Below are positions 1-10,209 of a stretch of DNA of 25,372 bases, piece after piece (position 1 is the stretch's first letter; each line of letters opens with the position of its first letter). A program made the translations under genes and the position numbers. The notes beneath the pieces were generated by a model. It did not search any database and was not told where the DNA came from. It saw nothing but the letters and a program-made list of their open reading frames with translations. This stretch comes from Isoetes engelmannii (taxonomy: Eukaryota; Streptophyta; Lycopodiopsida; Isoetales; Isoetaceae): contig JAANSK020160003.1 of the NCBI GenBank assembly GCA_011763485.2, forward strand, positions 1 to 25,372. The letters run 5' to 3'.

Positions 1-744
1 CTATGGCACAAATGTCAATGTTTTTGTAGTGTATTACCTATTTAGAAAATGTATGGATTGCAAGGACTCATATTTTTTGTAAAATGTCTCATATTATTGT
101 AAAATGTATGCATTGCAAGGAAGCTATCCTATATCTTCGTTTCCTTCATCATATATCATCTATAGTAGAGGTATTGAAGGAGACACTTATCGGCTAATAT
201 GCATATGTCCGTGGAAAAGATAGCATTGATGTTTCAAATTTTTTCTATTACTAAGCCATTGCCATAGTTATATGTGAAAACTCAATACATCTTTTGTGAG
301 CAATTGACGATGATGAACCACTACAAAATCAAATTAAAAAGACTAATGAACCAATATATGTGAGGAAGATGCTCATTATATTACTCGAGAAGACCGTTGG
401 AAGTCAATAGATTCCAACAATGCTCCCACAATGGTCCCATAAAATGCTTCTATGTTTGGTGCAACTTTGCACTTTCAATAGAAGCAACCACTATAGCTAC
501 ATTCGTATGATTGACATTCCTAAGCTATTGCCACCTTGGACTTGCTTAGCATTTCTTTAGATTACATAACCTACAAATCCATTTATAAACGCATGTGAAT
601 TCCATTTTCCTACTTACATGATGTGTTTGTAAGCTTTCAAATTATCAATTGTGTAACTTCATAAATAAAAGAATGACAATCATTTCTCCAAATAAAGCAT
701 TATGTGGATGTCTACGACTTCATAGACACCTACAATAAAACTGT
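1..744. other. AT-rich stretch without a recognised gene
   Basis: No open frame of useful length and no protein similarity that I can recognise on either strand. If the Helitron-like terminus at about 750-779 is real, much of this stretch would be the body of a non-autonomous Helitron whose 5' end lies here or before the window. I could not place that 5' end. Confidence 0.4.
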
Positions 745-749
745 ATTTA

Positions 750-779
750 TGCCCGGCAATGCCGTGCACCCATTACTAG
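750..779 (+). mobile_element. Helitron-like 3' terminus (hairpin plus CTAG end)
   Basis: A GC-rich imperfect hairpin (stem CGGC/GCCG with flanking GC pairs, about 751-767) stands out in AT-rich DNA. It is followed after about a dozen bases by CTAG at 776-779 and then T. Plant Helitrons characteristically end in a short hairpin about 10 bases before a CTRR terminus and insert between A and T. The pattern fits, but no Rep/helicase gene and no 5' TC end were identified, so this is a structural call only. Confidence 0.4.
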
Positions 780-1205
780 TATACATCTAATTTTAAAATG
801 CACAATCCGTTAAACCTCTTACTATTTCAACGTAAGAATCAATCCAAAAGTGAGCACCAATAAGTTGTTGCTTTATGAGCATCAGTCTGTTCCGTAGCTT
901 TCTTATCAGAACTATTCAGTAGCTTTCTTAATAGAACGTCACTTGTGAGTAATGGAATCAAAGGATGAATGCGATATCATAACTCATATGCCATTGGAGC
1001 AGTTGTTCTATCTTGAACTCTTATGACTGCAATTTATCTGTAAACAAAAAAAATTGCAAAATTTTCCAAAAGGATATCCCTCAGTTTACCCAAAGGACCA
1101 TCTCATTTCAAGATGCCCAAATAGAAACATGGTCGAGGTGATGAAGAAGCATCCTATCTAAATTAGTATTTACAGCCCATGCAAATGCATGCAATACCTG
1201 GTCGC

Positions 1206-1300
1206 ATGTTCATCTTCCAAGTGTAGCAAGTTAATACTATCAGAAGTTCATCTTCCTATGCTAATACTTAGATGTTCATCTTCCAAGTGTAGTAAGTTAA
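1206..1300. repeat. Direct repeat pair, 29 bp units 66 bp apart
   Basis: Bases 1206-1234 and 1272-1300 are identical except for one position. A partial third similarity lies between them. This looks like a local tandem duplication in non-coding DNA. Confidence 0.75.
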
Positions 1301-1748
1301 CTGCATATCCAATGAAACATGTCAGAACCTCACCATTTTGTTTCATATATTTAGGAATATTTAAGAGCCTCTAATGAGGCTTGATGTCAAAAGAATGTTT
1401 ACATCTCCTGTAAAAGATACAAATATGGTTTCCTTGAAATTCTATTCCAGGTTATTATGTTTCAGAAAGAAGTCCACACCACTTGTCAAATCTCAGCCTC
1501 CTACCGTAATAATCGAGTTGAAAAGAAAACAAAAGATAGTCGATATCTATATCTGGTAGTACGATTATGCTAGTCCATGAAAGGTAAGGTAGCCAAGAAA
1601 GAATAGAGAATATTAACCTCTTTGCTCTAAGTTCAAAAAACTCTGTACAGAAAGCACACTTCCAGACCGAAATCCAGCAAAGAAGGCAACGATCTGTAGT
1701 TTGGAGTTGTTTATATTAGGGAAAAAACGAACTAAATGTCGCAAAAAT

Positions 1749-1838
1749 AGAGTTTTGAGCATCGTACCTTCAGAAATCCTTCTTCTGTCATTCAGAGTTT
1801 TGAGCATCATACCTTCAGAGAATCGTCTTGTCATTGCA
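1749..1838. repeat. Tandem duplication, 45 bp unit
   Basis: Two adjacent units starting at 1749 and 1794 share a long opening block (AGAGTTTTGAGCATC) and then diverge slightly. The minus-strand translation shows the duplication as two similar short peptide blocks (…SEGMMLKTL…, …SEGTMLKTL…), but the frame as a whole is not recognisable as a gene. Confidence 0.75.
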
Positions 1839-2890
1839 TTACTCGGGAGTCACATATCCGAATGCAAGGGAATACAATGCAGCTCAAGTTATAGATGGGG
1901 ATGAAATTTAATCCAAAATGTATAATAACCTTGAAACAAAGCTTAGAAAAAATACCTGATAACTATGGCAGAAATGCGATCATGAAGATGATAATGTAGC
2001 CACGGACGATTTAAGAAACTCTGGAATGCCTGGCGAGGGAAATCCAGAACACAGAACTAGTAGCTGGCGAACTTGAAAACAAAATCAAATCAATTTTGTT
2101 GAAGGCCGATGAAAAAATGATACGTGTCACTTTTTTAAATAGGAATCTATCCGGAATATGCCGAAGGCATCTTGCCTATAAGAATTATATAGTTTAGATA
2201 AAAATAATAAAATAAAATAATGTGCTAACGCACTGTGTGTTGGAGATTGGGTCTACAAGCTAAGCAATGATATATGAAAGATGCTTAAGTTAGAACTCTA
2301 AGATGCTTGTTAGAGAGAATGGAAAGAGGATATAGCATCTTCCATATAATAACAAGAAATAACTTTCTACAATTAACTCAAATGTATTCTATTCAAATAT
2401 TTATTACCTATTGAATTCAATAACACAAGTCCAGTTCGTTTCTTTGAGCAATAAACTTTGAGCAATTCCTTTGATCCTGTGTATGTGTCAGTTGCATAGC
2501 TCTTGCATTGAATATAGTTTAGAATTGCTAAAAGGAATTGAACAGAAGATAGCTAACAATTAAAATCAATGAGTGACATTCAAGAGTATTATTGTTTTTG
2601 TACGAATCACTCCATCTATTATATCTCAGAATCGTACTTGGTCGGTCCATGCATATATATCCCATTTTTTCACCACTAGCTCGTGACCCGCAAGTCAGCT
2701 GAAAATTCCATTCAGAAATTTTACGGTGATTGAAATTACTCCTTCCATAGTGAGAGGAGAATGATCGTGGACTTGAAGTTATATTTTAGATAATTGAGTA
2801 TATCATAGAGTTTTAGATGAAGATGAAGATATATAAAGAAAAAAAAGGATATTGAAATAGAGGATGTAGAATTTACTTTTCTTTTTTACC

Positions 2891-2941
2891 AAAAAAAAGG
2901 GAAGAAAAAAAAAGAGAGAGAAGAGAGAGAGAGAGAGAAAA
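2891..2941. repeat. Purine tract with GA microsatellite
   Basis: An uninterrupted run of about 51 purines, passing from A-rich into (GA)n at about 2914-2937. Low-complexity DNA. It explains the apparent minus-strand open frame across 2803-3012. Confidence 0.9.
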
Positions 2942-3250
2942 TTAAGACCTTGTGATTGGTAAATGATAAGGGGAGCTTGGGAAATGATCGTGTCATTCAT
3001 AAATGTTGTCAAGCATTAGTGCTAGCATGTATAACGGATCTAGAATAAGTTTTTTTATTTTGCTACATATTCTAAACGAGGTGCACCCTGGACTACTTCG
3101 GTTGTCGGATCCATCAATTCTATGGCCTAGATCTTATGTTGGGGCCTCTGGATGCCTCTCGTTTCGAATATAGTGAATTATGATTGGGTGCGCTATGATT
3201 TTGAAATATGAAATACGGGTTTTCCTAAGGTTTTGAAATTTGAAATACAG

Positions 3251-3322
3251 GGACTCGAACCTCTACCAAAATAATTCAATATCCTAATAAACACATGTTG
3301 ACCAAGACAACCAACGAGTCAA
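3251..3322 (-). repeat. tRNA-derived SINE-like promoter boxes
   Basis: Read on the minus strand, 3322-3311 gives an A-box-like TGACTCGTTGG and 3262-3251 gives a near-consensus B box, GGTTCGAGTCCC. The total span is about 72 bases. This is longer than a simple tRNA and no cloverleaf is evident, so a decayed tRNA-derived SINE is more likely than a tRNA gene. A pair with similar layout occurs near 22996-23072. Confidence 0.35.
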
Positions 3323-4961
3323 TGTGATTATTTTTTCTATTAGATCTATGTTTTTTTTTTATTATTACAACCCACTTTAATTTTTTTAGAAATATGGTCT
3401 ATGGTTTCAACCATAGTCATTTATACATTGATTTTAAATCCCCCCCTGTTGTTTTGCTACATATTGGATCTAGAATAGGTTGATATTTGGTTGTGATTGA
3501 TCTTATTTATAGTGAGTGATTTCCCCCACCCAAAAAAGCTCCCCTTTATACGGTCTTATATTTCTTAAATTTTATACCCCTACCATAGATTTATCTCCTA
3601 ACTTTTTAATAATTAAACCTTGTAGCACTTGTAGTCTAAAACTTCATGTCCTCATATATCCCTTCCCTTAATTTTACAAATTTAAAACCAATTAAACTTA
3701 CATGGGACCTTATATATACGTACGACAATACATAGCAAAAACCCCCTCCCGACCACCCACATATTTTGTAAGGTCCATTGGTGTGAACCTCCTTGTGAGT
3801 GAGTGCCTTGAATGAAGAAAGTTCACATTGTCTTTTCGCATTTAGCTTGGTTGGATTTGTATTTACAACACTTTCTTGAAAGTATTCTTCATTCCAACTT
3901 TTTGAACGGTGTATTTGAAACATTTTTATATGCGGATTGAACAATCAATCTTGTAGCATATCAAGTGGGTATGTGATTGAGAAAAAGGTTACACAGTCAT
4001 AGTCAAGTCTCAGCTTAAGAAAAATATATTGAAGTCGAGTTTTGCCGGTTGATTTTGGCATGATACCAAGGAGTTCACTACCTTTTCAAGGTCTGAAAAA
4101 ATTAGTGCACACCACATCTTCGACACCTATCATGTGGTCCAGAAAAATAGCAAATGAATAGGATACAATGGGAGGAAAACTTAACATAGAACTTGCATCC
4201 TAAATGGTTCTGAATGTCCCCAAAATTGGAGTCTAAAACATGATCGGATCGATCTCATGTTTACTCTGGTAGTCTTTTTTTCCTTTCTAAGAGAATTGTT
4301 TTATGGAACTGTCTGTCATCCTGTTGCTTTCGTACAATGACCCCTTTGAACAAACATGACTTTCATTTCATGTGGCTCTTCCTCACATTTGAAGGTGTCG
4401 AATCAGAGGCAAAAGGAGTTCTACCACCCCCCAGCCCAGCAACTCCAAAGATCTTACAAAGAACTTATTGTATCATGCTACTAAGTTAGTTTTGGGGGAT
4501 TCTAGAATCTTTGGGCTATAGATGCCATGTCATGTGAGAAGAAAGAACACCATCTAGCAATCTCAATTCAGAAATGTCTTCAGGAATATCTCAAGAACGT
4601 CACTACGGAAGCCTAAGAACTGCATCGAAGGACCCACAGACGAGCCTATGAATGAGCCATATGGCCCTCCATTTTACTTCCAAATCAACATTATAAAAAC
4701 ATTTTCAAAACACTTCCAATATACCAACATGTCAAATCCAAGTACCACAAGGTTAATTTTTCTTAAGAACTCAACAAGAAGTTCGCAATGAAAGTTCCTT
4801 TAGCCATCACTTCTATAGTCCAAAGCACGACCCTTTACACCAAGATTCCAACAAAGAGTCCAATAAAATATTTTGAAACATTAGTCATAAGCATGCTCCA
4901 ACACCATAACCAAAAACGTATTTCCATCTTCGAGAACCTATAGAAGAACAAATCAACCAGC
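3323..4961. other. Stretch without a recognised gene
   Basis: AT-rich and repeat-poor. A minus-strand open frame of 102 codons (3636-3944) has no recognisable domain and is in ordinary non-coding composition. I see no feature I can support here. Confidence 0.4.
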
Positions 4962-5069
4962 TGGCACGAGGGCCAAACATCCATTGAGCATGAGGACCCT
5001 ACTCTTGGCATGAGGACCACCACATCACTGGCACGAGGGCCACCACTTATGGCGCAAAGGCCACTATCC
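4962..5069. repeat. Degenerate minisatellite, about 22 bp unit
   Basis: Five consecutive imperfect units, starting near 4962, 4985, 5006, 5029 and 5051, share the core GGCAYGAGGRCCACCAC. Units range from about 19 to 23 bases. The repeat accounts for the minus-strand open frame covering 4835-5092. Confidence 0.7.
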
Positions 5070-5593
5070 ACAACACACATCTTTTCCATCACTCATGCCA
5101 CGACTCATAACACATCTCTTGTTTCAGGAGGAATAACATAGTATTGCTACTTGGCACACACAATGAATGACCACATTCACTCTGTAATGCCCCTAACGCT
5201 AATCCAAACCCAACCTCTAACCATAATGAAGCTGCACAAAATCTCTACCGCCCAACTAGGCTTCTGAACCGATCGTGGCCGTCCAAACCAAAAACCCACT
5301 ATCGGCCCATCTCGGAAAGGGTATGCCCTTTGGGCAACCTAGAAAGGGACAAAACAAGGAACATGCAAACACACCCTCAGGGCACTGAAGGCAACCCTCG
5401 ATGTGCATCATCTCGTTGATATAATTTGAATGATGGACTATTCTATGGAAGAATCCTTAGATTCAATTAAGATAATTATTTTCTTGGAATGAATGGAAGA
5501 CATGTTCATACCATTGCCAAAATTTATGTCTATTCACAAGAACTGGAACAATGAAATTTATTTGACAATGAACTTCTCTGACATGCACACTTA
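5070..5593. other. Stretch without a recognised gene
   Basis: No open frame or repeat that I can support between the minisatellite and the MITE. Confidence 0.4.
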
Positions 5594-5983
5594 GGGCCAG
5601 ATTCAACATGCGGCAGTGGCAGTTTGCTGTGAAAATCCAATTTCCGTTGAGCCCATAACGCCGGTGATTCCATGGAGTGGCAGGACAATTATAAAATTTT
5701 TATGTGTCCAGAGATCTACGGCGATGCCGAGGACGTGGTAGAAATCCCGCAACAGGTTGTTAACGATCTTGAAAAGGCTAGGGGATATCCCCTGTCAGTT
5801 GAATCCTAAGTTTGTAGGTTAAGCGGCAGCGTTTTGGAGTGTTCCAGTTTGAAAATGAGTGTTTTGCTAATTGCCACCACCGCTCCATGGAATCAGAGCG
5901 CAGTTGCCAGTTAAGGCGTGCTTTCACCGGATTAGGTTTGAGCAAATTGGCAGGCCCATAACTCCTCTAGTCGAATCTGGCCC
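5594..5983. mobile_element. Foldback MITE with GGGCCAGATTC terminal repeats
   Basis: The two ends are inverted copies of GGGCCAGATTC (5594-5604 and 5973-5983). Inner inverted repeats are also present: TGATTCCATGGAG at 5665-5677 pairs with 5883-5895, giving a long foldback. No coding frame. Flanks are TTA on the left and TTT on the right, which would fit a mutated 3-bp TWA target duplication as in PIF/Harbinger (Tourist-type) MITEs. Family assignment is inference; the inverted-repeat structure is directly visible. It lies immediately beyond the truncated end of LINE A. Confidence 0.75.
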
Positions 5984-6015
5984 TTTGAAAGTCTTTCAAT
6001 TATAAACAAACATTC

Positions 6016-6399
6016 TCAGACCCAACTCCAACTTGCATATAATGATTTGAAAGTTGCCATGCTAAATTCGAAAAAAGTTGTAGAAGACTTCAGCGCTATC
6101 AGGAGGTTTGGCCAGAGGGAGTCCATTTTAGGATGGTCAATGGGAATGATAGAATCTATAAAACCTCTGAAATTCTGAGCTTTAGATGCCTCATTAGTAT
6201 CCAAAGTAATGTTGCCAGCAAAAAGCATGGAATACTTTCCAGAAAAGAAGCTAAAAATCTCTCCCTGAGTATTAATACTTTTGTCTGTATCATCTTTAAC
6301 TTCAGTAATAGGAATCTTGATTTGCCTAGATTTGGCAACTTTGAAGAAAACTTTAGTACAGCCAGACTCCATATTATTGGTGTACACGTGATCTTCCAT
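6016..6399 (-). pseudogene. LINE A ORF2, region after the endonuclease (truncated)
   Basis: A minus-strand open frame of 127 codons in the same reading frame as the endonuclease ORF on its right, separated from it by several stops. It contains the block typical of non-LTR ORF2 between endonuclease and reverse transcriptase (…TKVFFKVAKSR…, a KIPI-type strand, then a …QGEIFSFFSGKYSMLF… helix). The reverse-transcriptase core that should follow is not found: similarity stops at about 6016, close to the MITE. The element therefore lacks its 3' half here, through either deletion or rearrangement. Confidence 0.6.
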
Positions 6400-6522
6400 C
6401 TCATTGCAGCATCTTTTGCTTCAATTTCCTCAATGCATTTAATTTGTCTCTCAATATTTTTTTTCTTGCAAGTGCAAATTATGGTTCGGGGGGGTCATCC
6501 TGCAAAAACATTCTAATATCTC

Positions 6523-7705
6523 TCATTTCATGAAACAAGTTCTTCTTTTCAGCAATTTAGCTTTATGAAGCTGATTAGACCAATCCTTTATCCAGGCTTT
6601 GGAGGATTTTATATTGAAACAGAAGTGTTTCATGGAATTATGATCTTGAACTCTTGGAAGTTTGGAATAGAATTCTTTAAAATAATCACAAAAACCCTCA
6701 CTCTGAAGCCAATTGGAATTGAACTTATAAGGAATGTTTGTATCTCGAAGGAAAAAAGTTTGATGATTGATACAAAGAAACTGAGGCTGATGATCAAAAA
6801 TGGAGATAGATTCATCACTAGTAACATATGCATTATCCCAAAAATTGGGATCAAAGGCATTGAGATAAAATCTATCTAAAGCACAATATACTCTACCTTT
6901 CCCTTTTCTTTTATTAGACCAAGTGTATTTGGCAGTAGATGAGGGAATTAGCATCAGGGAATTGTCATCAGTGAAATCATTCCAATTAACCTTTTCCAGA
7001 TGAGTCATGTTAATTTTGTTCCCCAGTTTTTTATCCCAAGCACGGGTGTTGTTGAAATCTCCTGCTACAATCCAATTATTGACATTCTGATTTTTGATCC
7101 AGTTGTTAATATCTGACCGCAAAGTCTCTTTACCCTTAGGATTAGTAGAGGCATAGATATTAATTAAACAAAAAAGCTTATCCTGAAGCTTGAAAATAGT
7201 TGCCTGCCACATTATAGTAGGAATGTTGTGGAAGAACTCAGTCTGCATGTTCGTCCAGATTATACAAATTCCACTTGAGGTGCCTTCCGCCTCTATCCAA
7301 ATAGAAGAACTACCATGAAGGATCCAGTCTCCTAAATTAGCATACTCAAATTTTTGAAGCTTTAATTCTTGCAAGAGAATAATATCAGCCTTATAAAGTT
7401 TAATTTGAGATATAACTCTTCTTCTCTTAAGAGCCCCCTTAATACTTCTAAGGTTCCAGGTGAGAATCTTCATTATGGGAAAAGAAAATAAAAAGAGATA
7501 AAAGAGGAAGATCCAACTGGTGGTTTTTGGCTTTAACTTTTCCTTTTTTATCCTTTTTTTCATAGCAGGAGCATTTAAAGGAGCAGTGATAGAATATCTC
7601 TTCCGATTCTCTTGAGAATTTTGTAGAGGAATGGAGGTGTTCAGATAATATTCAAGATCCCACTTATTTTTGCTATCATTACAAATGTTTTCTTTCTCAT
7701 TATCA
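6523..7705 (-). pseudogene. LINE A ORF2 AP-endonuclease (L1-type non-LTR retrotransposon)
   Basis: Apurinic/apyrimidinic-like endonuclease that nicks target DNA for target-primed reverse transcription. Family landmarks appear in order on the minus strand: ILTWNLRS with the catalytic Asn (about 7450-7475), LLQELKL with the metal-binding Glu (about 7350-7380), INIYAS (about 7150-7165), VAGDFNN (about 7050-7070), YTWSNKR (about 6905-6925) and FDHQP (about 6790-6805) in place of the usual SDH. The first Met of the open frame is at 7563, but the frame stays open to the right as far as the LINE B insertion at 7705 and is resumed in frame beyond it, so ORF1 and ORF2 appear to be one open frame or close neighbours. 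A stop at 6523 ends the frame. It is a decayed copy, because the RT domain is missing. Confidence 0.85.
7699..7705. repeat. Left target-site duplication of LINE B
   Basis: ATTATCA, repeated at 8917-8923. Removing 7706-8923 restores the minus-strand reading frame of LINE A without an added stop, which supports this boundary. Confidence 0.75.
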
Positions 7706-8916
7706 TTTTCACCGTCGGCATCCGCAGACGCCCTCCTTCACATACCAAGGGAAGACTGTCGAGGTCGCCCCCACCTACAAATATTTGGGAACCGAGTTCT
7801 CCACTACCGTGCATTAGGATAGTTGCATTCGACTGCGGGTGGTAGCCGGCTGGAAGCCATTGCACGCCATGCAAAACAGTAGCTACCAGGCGGAGCTGTA
7901 CGTCTGGGAGCACCAGTCACGCCTCTTCAGGGCTCTGGTTGAGGCCGTCCTCTTATACGGCGTGGAAGTTTGGGCACCCATCGTTTCCGCCACCATCTGG
8001 ACTGACTTGGAACGAGTGCAGAAGGCTTTCTTGGCACACGCCCTCGTGGTGAAACAGACAGTGTCGTATCAGATACTGCTTCAGGAGACAAGTTTCCTTC
8101 CGCTACAGAGAGCGGCAATATGTCTTGTACTTCCAGAAGATAGCTCGCATGGATGAAGACCCACTGCCAAGGGTAGCTTTGGCAGTCGTGATGGGCCCTC
8201 AATGCCTTAAAGCCTGTTGGAAAGACAAACAAGCACAGTGGCTATCCCAATGGAACGTCCACGCACACAGGTGCGTGCGAGTGCGCACGAAGAAGGAACA
8301 TGACGAGCTGAAGGCCTACCTTGATACCTGTTTTCTTGGCAAACTCTGGGACGGCGAGGCCTTAGCACATGTCAAACTCAGGCACTACAGATAGTAGGTC
8401 AATCCCACGCTCCACCGAGGACCTTAGCAGTACCTGCCCGCTCCCTCTGTATGAAGAAGCGTAGGTGATCGCCTCCATCCAAACGGGGGGCCATCACCTC
8501 CGTATTGAGACCAGACGATGGGCAAGAGAAGCGCGTGAAAGCAGAACTTGCTGGAGCTGCTATCAGGACGTCATTGAGAACGAACACCATGCCCTGCTAC
8601 AGACATGCCTCGCTTATAAGCAAATTCGAGAACGATACCCAGACTTGAGGATACAGAGCCAGGCACTCCGACTCCTGCTGAACAGTGAGGCGGTAGGAAC
8701 TCTTGGATCATATCTTCAAGATGGACGAACGGGATCAGCTTTGTCCTGCTAGGTTGTGATGGCATGTTTTATATACCAGCATGGCCCTTGCTGCTACGGT
8801 TTTTCCCCACGGGGTTTTTTTCACCCGGGCCGTAATCCGCATGTTGTTTCTCTTGTACAGGTCTCATAGGCCAACTGGCCTCCGTGGATGATAAAAAGGT
8901 TATTCTATTCTATTCT
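7706..8916 (+). mobile_element. LINE B, 5'-truncated non-LTR retrotransposon
   Basis: A GC-richer plus-strand insertion of about 1.2 kb into LINE A. It carries only the 3' part of an ORF2 and a 3' UTR. The end has a short hairpin (GGCC-aact-GGCC, about 8870-8881), the words CCGTGGATGATAAAAA and a tail of about three ATTCT units, typical of LINEs that end in a short tandem repeat instead of poly(A). Flanked by ATTATCA on both sides. The opposite strand, different base composition and different tail show that it is a separate family from LINE A. Confidence 0.85.
7719..8752 (+). pseudogene. LINE B reverse transcriptase C-terminus and zinc-binding tail
   Basis: The end of a LINE ORF2. Within the first frame are the post-catalytic RT motif YKYLGTEF (7776-7799) and the thumb-like block ALVEAVLLYGVEVWAP (about 7929-7979), as in many LINE RTs. 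An in-frame TAG lies at 7815-7817. The reading frame shifts near 8110-8130 into …QKIARMDEDPLP…, and again between 8395 and 8465. The last block has a zinc-finger-like CWSC…ENEHH…C motif (about 8550-8610), matching the Cys/His tail after LINE RT domains. The RT catalytic core and the endonuclease are absent through 5' truncation. It cannot be functional. Confidence 0.85.
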
Positions 8917-8923
8917 ATTATCA
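8917..8923. repeat. Right target-site duplication of LINE B
   Basis: Second copy of ATTATCA, directly after the ATTCT tail. Confidence 0.75.
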
Positions 8924-10200
8924 GCAGAGAAAGAACCACTTGGGACAAATTCAAAAAGCTTATTGGATAAAGTATTCATGGAACCAAAAACTTGCATGGA
9001 TGGATTAAGTTCAACTTTGCTGCTTGTAATCCCTTGTACACCAATTTTAGAGTCTCAGGAACATAATCCTTAGAAATTTCTTTATCTGCATCCGCATCTG
9101 AGTCCATAACTGTATTCATATCTGACATTTCATTATCTGCATTCTTTCTCACCTTTTGCCCCAAAATCAACCTATCCATACTTTCCCTTGGGGTTTTAAA
9201 GGATTATCCAAAGTCTATCACTGACATTTGCTCAGCAATTTTTTCTGATATAAGGGAATAGGCACTAGGGAAGTACCTACTGGAATCAGGAGAGGACAAG
9301 TCAATAAGATCTATGAAGGTAGCTTTTTCAATAGACTTATCTTTATCAGTTACAATTTGAGGGACAACGGTTAAGGAGCAAATTTGGAGATGGAGGTAGT
9401 GAACCCTGAGCAGATGACTCATTCTCAAATTGCAGTAATTCCAATTGATCTGCATGCTAGTTAGCAAAAACAACAAACTGATTAGTGCAATAAATTACCT
9501 CTCCGTCATCCTCGGAGGATGAGTTGGAGTTCGAGGAAGATTTCTGAGCATGAGTACCTTCCTTTATAATTATCCCTTTAGCCACAATCTATATATGAGA
9601 CTTGTCCTTCAAAGACTGTATATCTTGAGCTTTTGGAGCAGAAGAAGTGACATTTGGAGCAGAGACCACAGTTTTTGAGGCAGTATTTCAAGCAAATTTA
9701 GAAGCATCATCCAAATTTAGCTTAGATTTAGTACTCTGTACTCTCGAGCTTTCTGCAACATCCCATAAAGAAATACCCTTGTCAAAGACAACGTTCCGCT
9801 CACTGTTTTTTTATTGGAGTTTCCTTGACCCTTTGGCTTGTAAAGAACACTTAGTCTGTATTTCCTTAGTTAATGAATCTTCTGTACCTTTAGCTGGAAT
9901 CCAATCAGATAGATTCCATAGAGATTTGATTTGATGGTGGCTGAATTTTTTTATTTTTTTTAGTGTGACTCTCTTGCTATCTAAGACAAGGTAGAGTGAA
10001 GATGTTTTATCTTCTCACCAACAAAGTTTAACTTTGATTTTCCCTTTAAATTATATCTCTCTGTATCAGTCAAAGAACTATAAAAAATGGCAGTCTTTGT
10101 AATATTATTTTCTTTTGAGTTCTGTTGTCCCTTTTCCAACTTTTTCTTAGCAATCCTGGAATTTGAATGCTGTGGAGGTGAATTGAGAGCATTATAAACT
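8917..10200 (-). pseudogene. LINE A ORF1 region, decayed
   Basis: Minus-strand remnants upstream of the LINE A endonuclease. Open blocks at 9476-9204 and 9179-8976 lie in one frame, separated by a single stop, and a different frame continues into the LINE B insertion and rejoins the endonuclease ORF. Further right, blocks such as …IKSLWNLSDWIPAKG… (about 9880-9930), a Ser/Asp/Glu-rich stretch (about 9500-9550) and a Lys-rich stretch (about 10030-10160) fit a basic or acidic nucleic-acid-binding ORF1 but show no zinc knuckle that I can see. The assignment rests mainly on position and frame. The right boundary with the gag remnant, set near 10200, is approximate. Confidence 0.55.
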
Positions 10201-10209
10201 TCTTCCTGA

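Larger units (their letters stand above)
780..2890. other. Non-coding stretch with two short tandem duplications
   Basis: Only short frames, none recognisable. On the minus strand there are several pyrimidine-tract-AG motifs and CAG|GTAT-like motifs (for example near 1960, 1190, 1310 and 1690) that could be splice sites of a spliced transcript, but the candidate exons carry stops and give no known protein. A hairpin (ATGCC-gaa-GGCAT, about 2158-2170) followed by an A-rich run (about 2198-2220) suggests a small retroposed repeat. Confidence 0.35.

Noticed and set aside
3636-3944. Minus-strand open frame of 102 codons
   Set aside because: No domain, no neighbouring gene context, ordinary non-coding composition.
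4835-5092. Minus-strand frame of 85 codons
   Set aside because: Created by the roughly 22-bp minisatellite.
6133-6879. Plus-strand frames across 6133-6516 and 6565-6879
   Set aside because: Antisense shadows of LINE A ORF2, whose endonuclease motifs are clear on the minus strand.
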